Counted from the stretch's first letter, positions 53,034 through 60,787 are shown. The stretch: DNA of 64,000 bases from an uncultured Leifsonia sp. (GCF_945957465.1 NZ_CAMFLC010000009.1:1-64000), one strand, 5' to 3'. The notes: generated by a model from the sequence alone, not told the origin. A program made the numbers and translations.

Positions 53034-53634
53034 CCGCGCCCCCAACCTCGTCCGGGTCCGGTGTTTCAGCTACTCGCTGAATCGCTCGATCAATCAGGTG
53101 GTCGTGCGATGGGTCAGAGACGATTCCATTGACCGACATTGCATCGATGATCCCAGCCTTCATGAGGGCGTACTCGATTCGCCACCCCGATGCCTTCGCC
53201 AGGAGCTCGGTGAGACTGGCCTCGGGCTGCCAGCCGCCATCACTCTGAAGCAGGCAGAGCGAGCCTCCCGGAGCTACATGCCATGCGGACTGTGTCTGCT
53301 CCCAGATCGACGGCTCCGGGTCGATGGAGTAGATCGTCGGCGGAACCATCGGGTGCGCTGCGGAGTAGACGACGAGCACCCTCAGTTCCTGGTTGCCAAG
53401 CAGCTCATCGAGAGCTTCGGGCCTCGGCCGCTCGAAGGGCCAGCGGGGGAGGACACCGATCCATCCGCCGTGCGTCAAGCCGTCATCCGCGGGCCTCTGG
53501 AATTCGAGCAACGGCGCGAAAGCCAGGACCTCATCTTGGTCGCGCGCCAGCCGCGCGGGTTCGCACTCAGTCCAGAGCACGGGGCTGAGCGCCGTGGTGC
53601 CCGCGTCGTGATCCGGTCCTGTTGCGCGAGTCAT
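53020..53634 (-). CDS. E2-like conjugating enzyme (E2 half of Cap2)
   Basis: A 204-residue protein. Strands around RVLVVYSAAHPMVPPTIYSI and the GSLCLLQSDGGW segment (Cys127) match the E2 fold of Cap2 N-termini, with Cys127 as candidate thioester residue. It lies between the CD-NTase gene (ATGA overlap) and the E1 gene. E2 before E1 is the same order as the domains in fused Cap2, so gene fission is plausible. Confidence 0.8.
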   Translation of the reverse strand: MTRATGPDHDAGTTALSPVLWTECEPARLARDQDEVLAFAPLLEFQRPADDGLTHGGWIGVLPRWPFERPRPEALDELLGNQELRVLVVYSAAHPMVPPTIYSIDPEPSIWEQTQSAWHVAPGGSLCLLQSDGGWQPEASLTELLAKASGWRIEYALMKAGIIDAMSVNGIVSDPSHDHLIDRAIQRVAETPDPDEVGGADVSP

Positions 53635-54596
53635 CCCTGCGGAGTGTCCTTCACCGGCCGGGGCGCCGCGGGCACGACCGCAGGCGCCGGGATGCCAGTG
53701 GAGGCAGGAGGCTTCGGGAAATCATCCCCAAAGACCTCGCCCCAGTGCTTGATCGCAGCCGCAGAGTCGTTGTTCGCCTGCGCCTGGAACGCCTTGATGG
53801 CGTTGTCTCGGGCGGACCGTAGGGCGTCGGCGAACGCGTCGTAGTCGATGTCGGGCTGAATCGGTCCGCAGAGTCCAGCGGGATCGGCGACTTCGTTCCC
53901 GCCCTCGATGTGGTAGCAGGCACTGACGAAGAACTGCTTGATCGCAGCGGGCTGGTTGACGTCCGTCGGCAGGAAGTCGAGCGCGAGGACCTCCATGACG
54001 AGAGACTTGATCTTGGTGTCTTGCGCGGCAGCCCACCACTTGAGCATCCGAACAGTGCCGGCGAAGTTGTTCCACTGCGCGTGTCGATCCGCCACTTCGG
54101 CGATCAGGAACTCTGGGTCACAAGCGACCCAGTCTTCCGAAAGTGCTTCCGGAATAAGGAGCCGCCCATCGCGGCGCAGTGCAGGCATGGCATCAACCGT
54201 GAACGCGTCAGGATCGTCGGGGTCATCCAGGAAGCACTTGACGGCATGGTTGCGCCACCGGGCCAGCCGGACGGCGTGGTCGTAGGTGCCGTTCGTCGCC
54301 CCGAGCAGCGCGTTGACACGCCCGCGCGTGTAATCGAGAGCATCCGCGGCGGAACTTCCCGGAGTTCCCCACTCAGGATGCTCCTCCTGATCGAAGACGA
54401 CGATCACATCGACGTCATGGATCGGGTCCTTGTGTGTCCCTCGCGCGAGCGATCCGGACGCGATGACTTCCTTCACGTCGACCTCGGCCCTGAAGGCACC
54501 CTTGAAGAGATCGCGTCGAGTGCGGGCTTCGCGGACTTGCGTGATGTCGGCGTTCACGACGTCCTGAAAGGTCTTGAAGGCGTCAGTCACGCTCAT
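53631..54596 (-). CDS. CD-NTase (CBASS cyclic oligonucleotide synthase)
   Basis: A 321-residue nucleotidyltransferase. The active site GSLARGTHKDPIHDVDVIV gives Gly48-Ser49 and Asp61/Asp63, with Asp135 in FTVDAMPAL as third acid. KWWAAAQDTKIKSLVMEVL is the OAS-C-type helix. The C-terminus ends in ...TPQG; a terminal Gly is the residue that Cap2 joins to target molecules. ATG 54596 has AGGAG upstream. Product not deducible from sequence; TIR-SAVED suggests a cyclic tri- or dinucleotide. Confidence 0.9.
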   Translation of the reverse strand: MSVTDAFKTFQDVVNADITQVREARTRRDLFKGAFRAEVDVKEVIASGSLARGTHKDPIHDVDVIVVFDQEEHPEWGTPGSSAADALDYTRGRVNALLGATNGTYDHAVRLARWRNHAVKCFLDDPDDPDAFTVDAMPALRRDGRLLIPEALSEDWVACDPEFLIAEVADRHAQWNNFAGTVRMLKWWAAAQDTKIKSLVMEVLALDFLPTDVNQPAAIKQFFVSACYHIEGGNEVADPAGLCGPIQPDIDYDAFADALRSARDNAIKAFQAQANNDSAAAIKHWGEVFGDDFPKPPASTGIPAPAVVPAAPRPVKDTPQG

Positions 54597-54682
54597 AGTC
54601 GTTCTCCTGATTGGTTCGTCTGGTCGATCACCGTAGCCACTGCCACCGACATTGCTGTGCGGTGCGGAGCGCGGCACGGTGC

Positions 54683-54802
54683 CTACTTCTTCGTACTGCC
54701 CCTGCCGGTGCTCTCGTTAGTCGTGGTCTTCGGGTGACGCTTCACCGTGGACTGCTTCACGAACCGGCCCGTGACCGCGCTGCGTCCTCGCTTGCCTGCC
54801 AT
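54683..54802 (-). CDS. 39-residue basic protein before the CBASS operon
   Basis: MAGKRGRSAVTGRFVKQ followed by a Thr/Ser/Lys-rich tail ending GSTKK. A strong GAGGAGGTGAGG site precedes ATG 54802, so it is probably translated. Small proteins of this type occur widely in actinobacteria with no known function. It lies 86 bp upstream of the CD-NTase gene and probably shares its promoter. No membrane segment or known domain. Confidence 0.65.
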   Translation of the reverse strand: MAGKRGRSAVTGRFVKQSTVKRHPKTTTNESTGRGSTKK

Positions 54803-54866
54803 GTTCCTCACCTCCTCTGTAGTTCGCGCTCGATGGCGTGTCTCCAGGTTGGAGCACGTCACGACT

Positions 54867-54919
54867 GTATCAGCAAAGCGGCATCAGGCGTGTTGAGACA
54901 CGCCGTGTCGTATCAGCAA
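54867..54919. promoter_or_regulatory. Candidate operators between CBASS and its regulators
   Basis: GTATCAGCAA occurs at 54867-54876 and 54910-54919, 43 bp apart. Between them lies the perfect palindrome GCGTGTTGAGACACGC (54888-54903). All are in the divergent region between the CBASS operon and the XRE/ImmA pair, so they probably bind the XRE protein. Confidence 0.6.
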
Positions 54920-54992
54920 CGAGTCAATGACGCGCTAGGCTTGCCCTCATGGAACGGAGACGGACAGTGGCGGCTAGCACGGCGAGTCCAGC

Positions 54993-55493
54993 ATGACAGG
55001 GACCTCCGACACCGCCCCGGGCATGGAGCGGCTCGACCTCACACAATTAGGTGCGATGCTTCGCGAACGTCGCGGGAAGCTGTCGCTTCGTCAAGCGGCT
55101 GCCGAGGCTGGCGTCAGCTTTAGCACCTTCACTCGCATCGAGGCAGGCGCTCAGCCGGACCTGACCTCGTTCACCCTTCTGTGCGCGTGGCTCGGCGTGT
55201 CGCCCGGGCAGTTCTTCATGTCGACGGCGTTGCGCGAGGTGGCGCCAATCGATGAGGCGATCGCGCATCTTGCTTCCGATCCGCGCCTTGAACCGGATGC
55301 TGCATCCAAGATCGCGGAAATGCTGCGCAGCATGTACGACGTCCTGGCCAAGGCGCCGGTGCAGCGCCAGGTGGTTGCTTGCCACCTCCGCGCCGCTTCG
55401 ATGCTCCGGCCCGGGGTGCCCGAACGGCTCAACTCACTCTTGGGTGAGATGCACAGCAAGTTGGCCGCGCGCGTTTCGGCTGGGGAGCTGTGA
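54993..55493 (+). CDS. XRE-family regulator (CapH-like)
   Basis: A 166-residue protein. The HTH (about 17-70) is LRERRGKLSLRQAAAEAGVS then FSTFTRIEAGAQPDLTSF. The C-terminal half is helical. It is divergent from the CBASS operon and coupled to a metallopeptidase, the arrangement of CapH-CapP control pairs, in which a repressor is cleaved to switch CBASS on. ATG 54993; a start at 55023 is possible, neither has a strong ribosome site. Confidence 0.82.
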   Translation: MTGTSDTAPGMERLDLTQLGAMLRERRGKLSLRQAAAEAGVSFSTFTRIEAGAQPDLTSFTLLCAWLGVSPGQFFMSTALREVAPIDEAIAHLASDPRLEPDAASKIAEMLRSMYDVLAKAPVQRQVVACHLRAASMLRPGVPERLNSLLGEMHSKLAARVSAGEL

Positions 55494-56041
55494 CGCTACG
55501 TCGCGGGTTCAAGGCAGAGGCCGAACGCGAGGCCGCGCGGGTTCGGAAGGAACTTGGACTCGCCTCGCACGATCGCCTTGATCCGCGCGATCTCGCCAAA
55601 CACCTGAATGTGTCGATCGTTGATGCCGCAGACTTGGTGGACATCAGCGAGCTTGAAGAGCTGGAGCGACTGCAAGCGTTCGCCTTCTCCGCCGCGACCT
55701 TCGAGATCGAGGATCGCCGGATCGTTGTCGTTAGCCCGCTCCGGACTCCGGGTCGGCAGAACAGCGATATTGCGCACGAACTGGCGCACATCATGCTGAA
55801 ACACGACCTTGCTGAAATTCGTGAACTCAACGGGATGCCCTTCCGGACCTGCAAACCAGAGGAAGAGGAGGAGGCCACGGCCTTCGGGGGCACACTTCTT
55901 CTCCCGCGCCCACTGCTTCTCAGTGCAGCGCGTCGACGAACGCCCGTTGACCAAATTGCCAGCCAGTACGACGTGACGGTCGAGATGGCGCGCTTCCGTT
56001 ACAACACCACCGGTGTCGCCAAGCAGGCTGTGTCCCGATAG
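55490..56041 (+). CDS. ImmA/IrrE metallopeptidase (CapP-like)
   Basis: A 183-residue zincin with HELAHIMLKHD (about 95-105) and the downstream EEEEEATAFGGTLLLPRP segment, typical of ImmA/IrrE/CapP. In CapH-CapP pairs the protease senses ssDNA and cuts the repressor. Overlaps the XRE stop by 4 nt (GTGA). Its 3' end overlaps the convergent dprA-like gene by 43 nt. Confidence 0.87.
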   Translation: MTLRRGFKAEAEREAARVRKELGLASHDRLDPRDLAKHLNVSIVDAADLVDISELEELERLQAFAFSAATFEIEDRRIVVVSPLRTPGRQNSDIAHELAHIMLKHDLAEIRELNGMPFRTCKPEEEEEATAFGGTLLLPRPLLLSAARRRTPVDQIASQYDVTVEMARFRYNTTGVAKQAVSR

Positions 56042-57030
56042 GCGGGTCGAGAACGGTCCGCGGTTGGTTGCCGCTGTGAATCTCGGCGACCGATCGCTTG
56101 ACCAGGATCAGGACGGTTCTTGTGCGCGACCAACGACTCGATATCGCCGGTGTCGGTGACCAGCCTCGCGAGGCCATCCTGAAGGAGGCGGTGTGGCCCA
56201 GCACTCGTGGCGCTGGTCACGGGTCCTGGTACAGCTCCGACGGCGCGCCCGAGTTCGTGCGCGCGCCGGGCGACGGTCATTGATCCAGAGCGAGCGCCGG
56301 CCTCAACCACGAGGGTCGCTGCGGAGAGTGCAGCCATAACCCGCGCCCGAGCAATGAAGCGGTGGCGCGTCGGCACTGCGCCAGGTGGAACCTCGCTGAG
56401 CACGAGGCCGAGGTCGGCCACCCGCTCAAGCAGTTCACGGTGACCCATCGGGTACATGCGGTCAACGCCGTTCGCCATGACCGCGATCGTGTCGCCACCG
56501 GATGCCAGGGCCGCTCGATGGGCAGCACCTTCGATGCCGTACGCACCGCCGGCCACGATGATCCGCTCAGCGCTGGCGAGGTCGGAGGCAAGCTGCCCGG
56601 CCACATGCTCGCCGTAAGAGGTCGAAGCCCTCGCGCCGGTGATCGTGACGAGATCGTTGAGCGGTCGCGCGAGGAACGATGCCGTGCCACGAGTCCAGAG
56701 GACGTACGGCCGTCGGTCGCCAAGATCGTCGAGCGCGGAAGGCCATTCTTCGTCGCCGGGAATTAGCGTGCCGATACCGGCGCGCTCGGCTCCGACGAGG
56801 TTCTGTTCAAGTGTCCGAGCATCTGAGCGCTCGAACTGGGCACGCCACACCTGAGCGTCAACGGGGCTGAGGCCCGGCACCACCTCATCACCCTCGGCGA
56901 GTCGGAGCAACTCAAGCGCACCGAGCTCACCCAGGAGGCGACCGGTCACGGCATCGTCCGGTTCAACGAGCATCGACAGCACCATGCGCGCCGTGCGCTC
57001 GTCCTGGACTACCTGGCTCAGGTTCGTCAT
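55999..57030 (-). CDS. DprA/Smf-like DNA-processing protein
   Basis: A 343-residue protein. The Rossmann-like DprA core has VTITGARASTSYGEHVAGQL, GGAYGIEGAAHRAAL, MANGVDRMYPMGHREL and ARSGSMTVARRAHELG. N-terminal SAM-like helices precede it. Beyond natural transformation, DprA-like proteins occur in actinobacterial defence islands and ICEs, where the role is unclear. ATG 57030. A short C-terminal extension (about 25 residues, Arg-rich) overlaps the protease gene. Confidence 0.85.
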   Translation of the reverse strand: MTNLSQVVQDERTARMVLSMLVEPDDAVTGRLLGELGALELLRLAEGDEVVPGLSPVDAQVWRAQFERSDARTLEQNLVGAERAGIGTLIPGDEEWPSALDDLGDRRPYVLWTRGTASFLARPLNDLVTITGARASTSYGEHVAGQLASDLASAERIIVAGGAYGIEGAAHRAALASGGDTIAVMANGVDRMYPMGHRELLERVADLGLVLSEVPPGAVPTRHRFIARARVMAALSAATLVVEAGARSGSMTVARRAHELGRAVGAVPGPVTSATSAGPHRLLQDGLARLVTDTGDIESLVAHKNRPDPGQAIGRRDSQRQPTADRSRPAYRDTACLATPVVL

Positions 57031-57226
57031 CGTCGGGTCCTCTCACTCCTACACAGAGAGGTGCGCGCGGCGACGCGACGGCGAGGGTTCCATGAACGCC
57101 GCCCCCGGCGTACAGTGGATGGTGAGGCAGGTTCTCCTCATATTGCGGGTCCTCCGGGACGGCCTTCGGGCACTCACACACGTTCTGCCTCCTCGACGGA
57201 GTAACACGTGTGACGAGAGGCCCGAC

Positions 57227-57598
57227 ATGTTCCGCCTTATCTGGACGCTCAGCGTTCGCACCCGCGACTACCTGCTCCGCTACATGCCGAGCAACCGACT
57301 GCTCGCTGCCATCCGCACACGTCGCGGACTCAAGTGGGGGATACCCGCGATGCTGGTCGCGCTTCCGTACATCCTGATCGCCAGCATCTGCTCTGGCTCG
57401 GCAGCCGACGGCGGCCCGGGCTGGCTGCACCTCATCGTGCTGTGGGCATGCTGGAACGCGCTCAAGTTCATCATCATGGGACCCGTGAGCGTCGCTCTGC
57501 TCATCCGTGCGCGCCTGCACGAGGCTGCGGTCCGTCGTCACCAGCGCCATGACTCGCGCGTCGAGGCGAGCCTGCATGAGCCAGCCCTTCGTGTTTAG
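57227..57598 (+). CDS. Two-helix membrane protein (ICE cargo)
   Basis: A 123-residue protein: amphipathic basic N-terminus (RLIWTLSVRTRDYLLRYMP), two membrane helices (about 42-62 and 70-95) and a His/Arg-rich tail. Homologues in actinobacterial mobile elements have been labelled sulfate permease without evidence. ATG 57227. In the 196-bp leader, GAGGCAG (57124-57130) is complementary to CTGCCTC (57185-57191). An in-frame upstream start is possible but less family-like. Confidence 0.65.
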   Translation: MFRLIWTLSVRTRDYLLRYMPSNRLLAAIRTRRGLKWGIPAMLVALPYILIASICSGSAADGGPGWLHLIVLWACWNALKFIIMGPVSVALLIRARLHEAAVRRHQRHDSRVEASLHEPALRV

Positions 57599-57600
57599 GC

Positions 57601-58095
57601 TCAACCGCCCACGGCAGTGGATGCCGTGATGCGAGAACCACAGCGCCCGCCAGGCCGGATCACGACGCCGTGCGAAGCGAGCGCTCGTCGGACAGCCTGA
57701 GGCCCCGCGCCAACCTTCGCCCCGACCTCTACCAGCGTCAACCCGCTGAGGTAGAGGTCGGCCGCTTCGTGGATGCGGGAAGGGTCGAACCGCCCGCGGC
57801 GGATTGTCACCTCCCGCCGGGTGAGGTGAGTGGCGACCGTGCGGCGGTTCACGCCGAACACGGATGCCAGCTCCACGAGCGTTGCGCCCTCGCGGTACTG
57901 CGCCACCAGATCGTCGACCTGCTCCGTGCGAAGGAGGGTTTGAACCATCCCAAGTGATCGCACCACTCGCCCCCTTGAGTCGGAAACGGTAGGCTCAGAG
58001 GAGCGCTGGTCGTGGTCGTAGAAGCCCCGTGACCTGCGCAAAGACAAGGTTTTCAGGTGTGGGCAGGGGTTCTCAAACTCTCTACGGAGGTCCAC
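57601..58095 (-). CDS. Two-HTH protein at the right end of the ICE
   Basis: The open frame runs from GTG 58095 in the att core; the folded part probably starts near VVRSLGMVQTLL. Two recombinase-type helix-turn-helix segments occur: VELASVFGVNRRTVATHLTR and VEVGAKVGAGPQAVRRALAS. They resemble the DNA-binding domain of Hin-type resolvases. Codon phase at the core equals that of the integrase at the left end, so in the circular ICE the integrase frame would continue into this gene. Its independent start in the integrated state is unclear. Confidence 0.65.
   Translation of the reverse strand: MDLRREFENPCPHLKTLSLRRSRGFYDHDQRSSEPTVSDSRGRVVRSLGMVQTLLRTEQVDDLVAQYREGATLVELASVFGVNRRTVATHLTRREVTIRRGRFDPSRIHEAADLYLSGLTLVEVGAKVGAGPQAVRRALASHGVVIRPGGRCGSRITASTAVGG
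58091..58095. other. Inferred attR core (TCCAC)
   Basis: TCCAC as at the tRNA 3' end. The sequence to the left, CAGGGGTTCTCAAACTC, vaguely resembles the tRNA T arm, as expected of an attP arm. To the right, a terminator follows after 34 bp, as it would after an uninterrupted tRNA-Ala gene. Gene content changes from ICE to chromosomal here. Confidence 0.55.
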
Positions 58096-58129
58096 TCTGT
58101 GATGAGTCGCGAGAACTCATGTTAAGCAG

Positions 58130-58154
58130 CCCCTGGCCATCGGCCGGGGGTTTT
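58130..58154 (+). terminator. Rho-independent terminator, probably of the original tRNA-Ala
   Basis: Stem CCCCTGGCC (58130-58138) with GGCCGGGGG (58142-58150), 3-nt loop, then TTTT. No rightward gene ends just before it, so it probably terminated the tRNA transcript before the ICE inserted. Confidence 0.7.
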
Positions 58155-58288
58155 ACCTTGCGGCGTGTGCTCGTCGCGTGTCGGGTTCGTACCGTTGATC
58201 GTGATCCTGGTCGGGGCGGTGCGTCGAAGCTGAAGCAGTTGGGTGTCGCGCGTAGCCGCTCCGACTCGCGACGAGCCCGCTAGCGCCG

Positions 58289-58489
58289 CTACTCGCTCGG
58301 ATTCGCCTGGTTCCTTCGTCGTTCATTCCACCCGGCGGTTGGGATGGCGTCCTCCACCGTGGCGGATGTCATGAACCCTGCGGCGAGTCCGATGAACTGG
58401 CCGTAGCAGGTGTCGCAGAGCACCCGGGTGGCGGTGCGGTTGCCGTCATCGTCGAGCCGTTTCCGGCATCGGTCGCAGCGCGCGGTCAT
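58289..58489 (-). CDS. Small Cys-rich (zinc-ribbon-like) protein
   Basis: A 66-residue protein. CDRC near the N-terminus and CDTC about 20 residues later suggest one zinc ribbon; the remainder is neutral. ATG 58489 overlaps the upstream small gene by ATGA. Chromosomal, last gene of the leftward ECF-sigma cluster. Function unknown. Confidence 0.65.
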   Translation of the reverse strand: MTARCDRCRKRLDDDGNRTATRVLCDTCYGQFIGLAAGFMTSATVEDAIPTAGWNERRRNQANPSE

Positions 58490-58581
58490 GGTCTCGGGAG
58501 ACCAGCTTCGACGGCCCAGCTGATGTCGACGGAGTGGGTGGGCGGCAGTTCGGTGGAGTCGGGTCGGATCGATGCGTTCAT
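58486..58581 (-). CDS. 31-residue protein in the sigma-factor cluster
   Basis: Begins MNASIRPDS and ends VEAGLPRP. It lies 5 bp after the membrane protein gene, with AGGTGACACCG upstream and a 4-nt overlap with the next gene. Coupling on both sides supports translation. No recognised function. Confidence 0.5.
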   Translation of the reverse strand: MNASIRPDSTELPPTHSVDISWAVEAGLPRP

Positions 58582-58586
58582 CGGTG

Positions 58587-59084
58587 TCACCTTTCCAGTG
58601 CGAGGTCGAGGTCGGAGCAGAACGTCTCGTCGGTGCGGGTGTCCGTCGCCTTCTTCGGGAAGACGGCGGGCACGTTGTCGGGGCGGACGCAGACGACGAG
58701 CGGTGGAACCGTGGTGTCGTCGCTGAGGATGCCGGCTGTCCACGCCGACGCGCACAGGTCTCGTGCGCCGGCGGCGCGGTCGGTCGGGGTTGCCGGCTGT
58801 GTCGTCCCGTCGGGTCCGGTCTGCTCGTCGGGGATGCCGACCTGGGTGTACCGCGAGTCGGTGCTGTCCGCGCTGTAGCAGTAGGTGGATCGGGTCTGCT
58901 GCACGTGCGGCGCGAGCGTCACCCAGGCGAGGCTGCCGGCGCCGAGGAGGACGGCGGTGCCTGCGGCCGCGGCGATCATGCGGCCGCGCTTCTTCTGCCG
59001 GCGGGTATAGCCGGTCAGCCGGTCGTCGAGGAGGCCGGTGATCCGGGCGTCAGACCCGGGAGGAAGCGTCGGTGTGTCGATCAT
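58587..59084 (-). CDS. Membrane protein coupled to the ECF sigma factor
   Basis: A 165-residue single-pass protein: cytoplasmic N-terminus of about 35 residues with a basic patch (YTRRQKKRGR), one membrane helix (about 36-55) and an external domain with four Cys. Position 7 bp after the sigma gene suggests an anti-sigma or sensor role, but no zinc anti-sigma motif (HxxxCxxC) is present. ATG 59084. Confidence 0.65.
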   Translation of the reverse strand: MIDTPTLPPGSDARITGLLDDRLTGYTRRQKKRGRMIAAAAGTAVLLGAGSLAWVTLAPHVQQTRSTYCYSADSTDSRYTQVGIPDEQTGPDGTTQPATPTDRAAGARDLCASAWTAGILSDDTTVPPLVVCVRPDNVPAVFPKKATDTRTDETFCSDLDLALER

Positions 59085-59091
59085 GGTGTCC

Positions 59092-59667
59092 TCAGCTCCT
59101 CGGTCCCAGCTCGCTCTGCAGGCGAAGCCGCACCCGGGAGAGGCGATTGCGCACGGAACCGTGCTTGAGGCCGAGTTGGGCTGCGGCCTCCTTGTAGGTG
59201 AGTTCCTCGATCACGCAGAGGCGGAAGATGTCCCGGTCCACTGCGGGCAGTTGCCTGATGACGTCGCGGACGAGACGCATCGCCTCGTCGAGCGCGGCGA
59301 GGTCCTCCGCGGACGGCGTGCTGGAGGCGGGTTCGACGTCGTCGAGGTGGTCGGTGCTGCGTCGTTCGTTGGCGCGCAACCGGTTGCGGCTGAGGTTCTT
59401 GACGGTGACGACCAGCCACGGGAGAGCGGAGATGCCGTAGATGACGACGTCGTGGCGTTTGGTCCACAGGGTGAGGAACGCGTCGGCGGTCATCTCTTCC
59501 GCGTCAGGCCGGGACCGGAGCACACCGAACGCGTTCCAGTAGACGGTGCCGGCGTGCCGGGTGTACAGGACGGTCAGGGCGTCGCGGTCACCGCGGCGGA
59601 GGCGCTCGACCGCAGGGCGGTCGTCGGAGACCGACTCGCCCGTCGTGTCGTCGGTAAGCGCCTGCAC
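59092..59667 (-). CDS. ECF-type sigma-70 factor
   Basis: A 191-residue sigma factor. Region 2 is YTRHAGTVYWNAFGVLRS with AEEMTADAFLTLW; region 4 is LPAVDRDIFRLCVIEELTYKEAAAQLGL and SVRNRLSRVRLRL. A GTG start at 59667 has GGGGGAG upstream; the longer frame is not supported. It probably controls an envelope stress response, given its membrane-protein partner and neighbouring secreted and LCP genes. Confidence 0.85.
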   Translation of the reverse strand: MQALTDDTTGESVSDDRPAVERLRRGDRDALTVLYTRHAGTVYWNAFGVLRSRPDAEEMTADAFLTLWTKRHDVVIYGISALPWLVVTVKNLSRNRLRANERRSTDHLDDVEPASSTPSAEDLAALDEAMRLVRDVIRQLPAVDRDIFRLCVIEELTYKEAAAQLGLKHGSVRNRLSRVRLRLQSELGPRS

Positions 59668-59997
59668 GATCTCCCCCTGGTGAAATGGTCCCTCACACTC
59701 ATCATGTCCGGTTCGGCCGAAGTGTCTCACCGATGTCCGGCCGATCACGCGACGCGGTGAAGGTCCCGCCACAACCGCGTGTGAACCACTCGCGGTTAAC
59801 GCTTGTCGGTATGTCCGGCGGGTGCCGCATCCCGCAACCGGTCGAGGCTGTGAATGTGCGCTCGGACGAATGCGTCTCAAAACAGTCCGATGCCCCCGCG
59901 TGTCGTGACACGGCGCTTGCTTGAGCGGACCTCGGACCTCTTGAATCGTGCTCAGGCGGTCGCCAGGAGAAGAAGCATCCACGATTGGGGGAGTCAC
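59668..59997. other. Intergenic region between sigma factor and secreted protein
   Basis: 330 bp between divergent genes. It must hold both promoters. I see one short palindrome, CGTGTCGTGACACG (59899-59912), and no convincing ORF or -35/-10 pair. Confidence 0.5.
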
Positions 59998-60591
59998 ATG
60001 CGAAGGTTCGCGGGCGTCGGGGGAGGGCTCGGCGTCCTCGGGCTGTCGGCGGTGATGACGGTGCTGGGCGGCGGAACCGCGAACGCCGCCGACGGGTCGG
60101 CGACACCTCCGGCGGCCGCCGCGGGGGAGAGCTGCTGGTACGCGGTCGACACGGGTGAGAGCCTGTGCGTGAAGACGGGGGAGGACCTGGTGGCCGCGGT
60201 CGCCGAACAGAAGGGTGTCCGCCTGGTCATTCCGGACCCGGAGACCGTCTCCGGGGTGGAGGTGGATGCCCGCCGAGACGCGGCGCTGGTGCCGGCCGGG
60301 ATTCAGACGACGGTCGCCTTGTCCACGATCTACGACGACAACGGCTACGGCGGAGGGTCGTACACGATGTCGACGTCGTCGGGCAGCTGTGCCACCTCCG
60401 CGTACGGGTTCACCGACATCGGCCCGCTCGGCTGGTACGGGCGGGTCTCCTCGTTCACGAGCTACGGCACCTGCAAGACGGCGCTGTTCACCGGAACGAA
60501 CTACTCCGGATCGTCCACCGGCTACGTCACCAGCCAGACGTCGATGGGGTCGCTGAACGACCTCGCCAAGTCCTGGCGGGTCTCCGGCTGA
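59998..60591 (+). CDS. Secreted beta-gamma-crystallin/I36-like protein
   Basis: A 197-residue exported protein. The Sec signal peptide ends near ANAADG (about residue 30). The C-terminal 85 residues have crystallin/peptidase-inhibitor-I36 features: IYDDNGYGGGSYTM, DIGPLGWYGRVSSF, LFTGTNYSGSSTGY, then LNDLAKSWRVSG. Likely a small extracellular calcium-binding or protease-inhibiting protein. ATG 59998 with GGGGGAG upstream. It may be under the neighbouring sigma factor (inference). Confidence 0.8.
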   Translation: MRRFAGVGGGLGVLGLSAVMTVLGGGTANAADGSATPPAAAAGESCWYAVDTGESLCVKTGEDLVAAVAEQKGVRLVIPDPETVSGVEVDARRDAALVPAGIQTTVALSTIYDDNGYGGGSYTMSTSSGSCATSAYGFTDIGPLGWYGRVSSFTSYGTCKTALFTGTNYSGSSTGYVTSQTSMGSLNDLAKSWRVSG

Positions 60592-60640
60592 CAGGGCCGC
60601 TGGACCGCGGCAGCCCACCAGGGGGGATATGGCTGCCGCC

Positions 60641-60685
60641 GAAGCCGCACCCGGCTTGGGCGACACACCCGCCGGGTGCGGCTTC
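60641..60685 (+). terminator. Strong hairpin terminator after the secreted-protein gene
   Basis: Perfect 15-bp stem GAAGCCGCACCCGGC / GCCGGGTGCGGCTTC with a 15-nt loop, 49 bp after the stop. No T-run follows, but this form is common in high-GC actinobacteria. Confidence 0.7.
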
Positions 60686-60787
60686 ACTTCTGAAGAGGCA
60701 CTCCGCTACGGCGGCGATACGCTCCCGAATACGCACGATCGCTTAGGATTCCACCAGCCGTATCCACGACCGCCGGGGGTTTCCGCC

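Noticed and set aside
58064..58072. CAGGGGTTC shared with the tRNA T arm as the att core
   Set aside because: A crossover there would leave the original tRNA 3' end right of it, but those bases do not match; TCCAC fits better.
58060..58100. tmRNA or second tRNA 3' end (GGGGTTCTCAAACTC...TCCAC)
   Set aside because: The T arm does not pair and no upstream cloverleaf exists; better explained as an attP arm.
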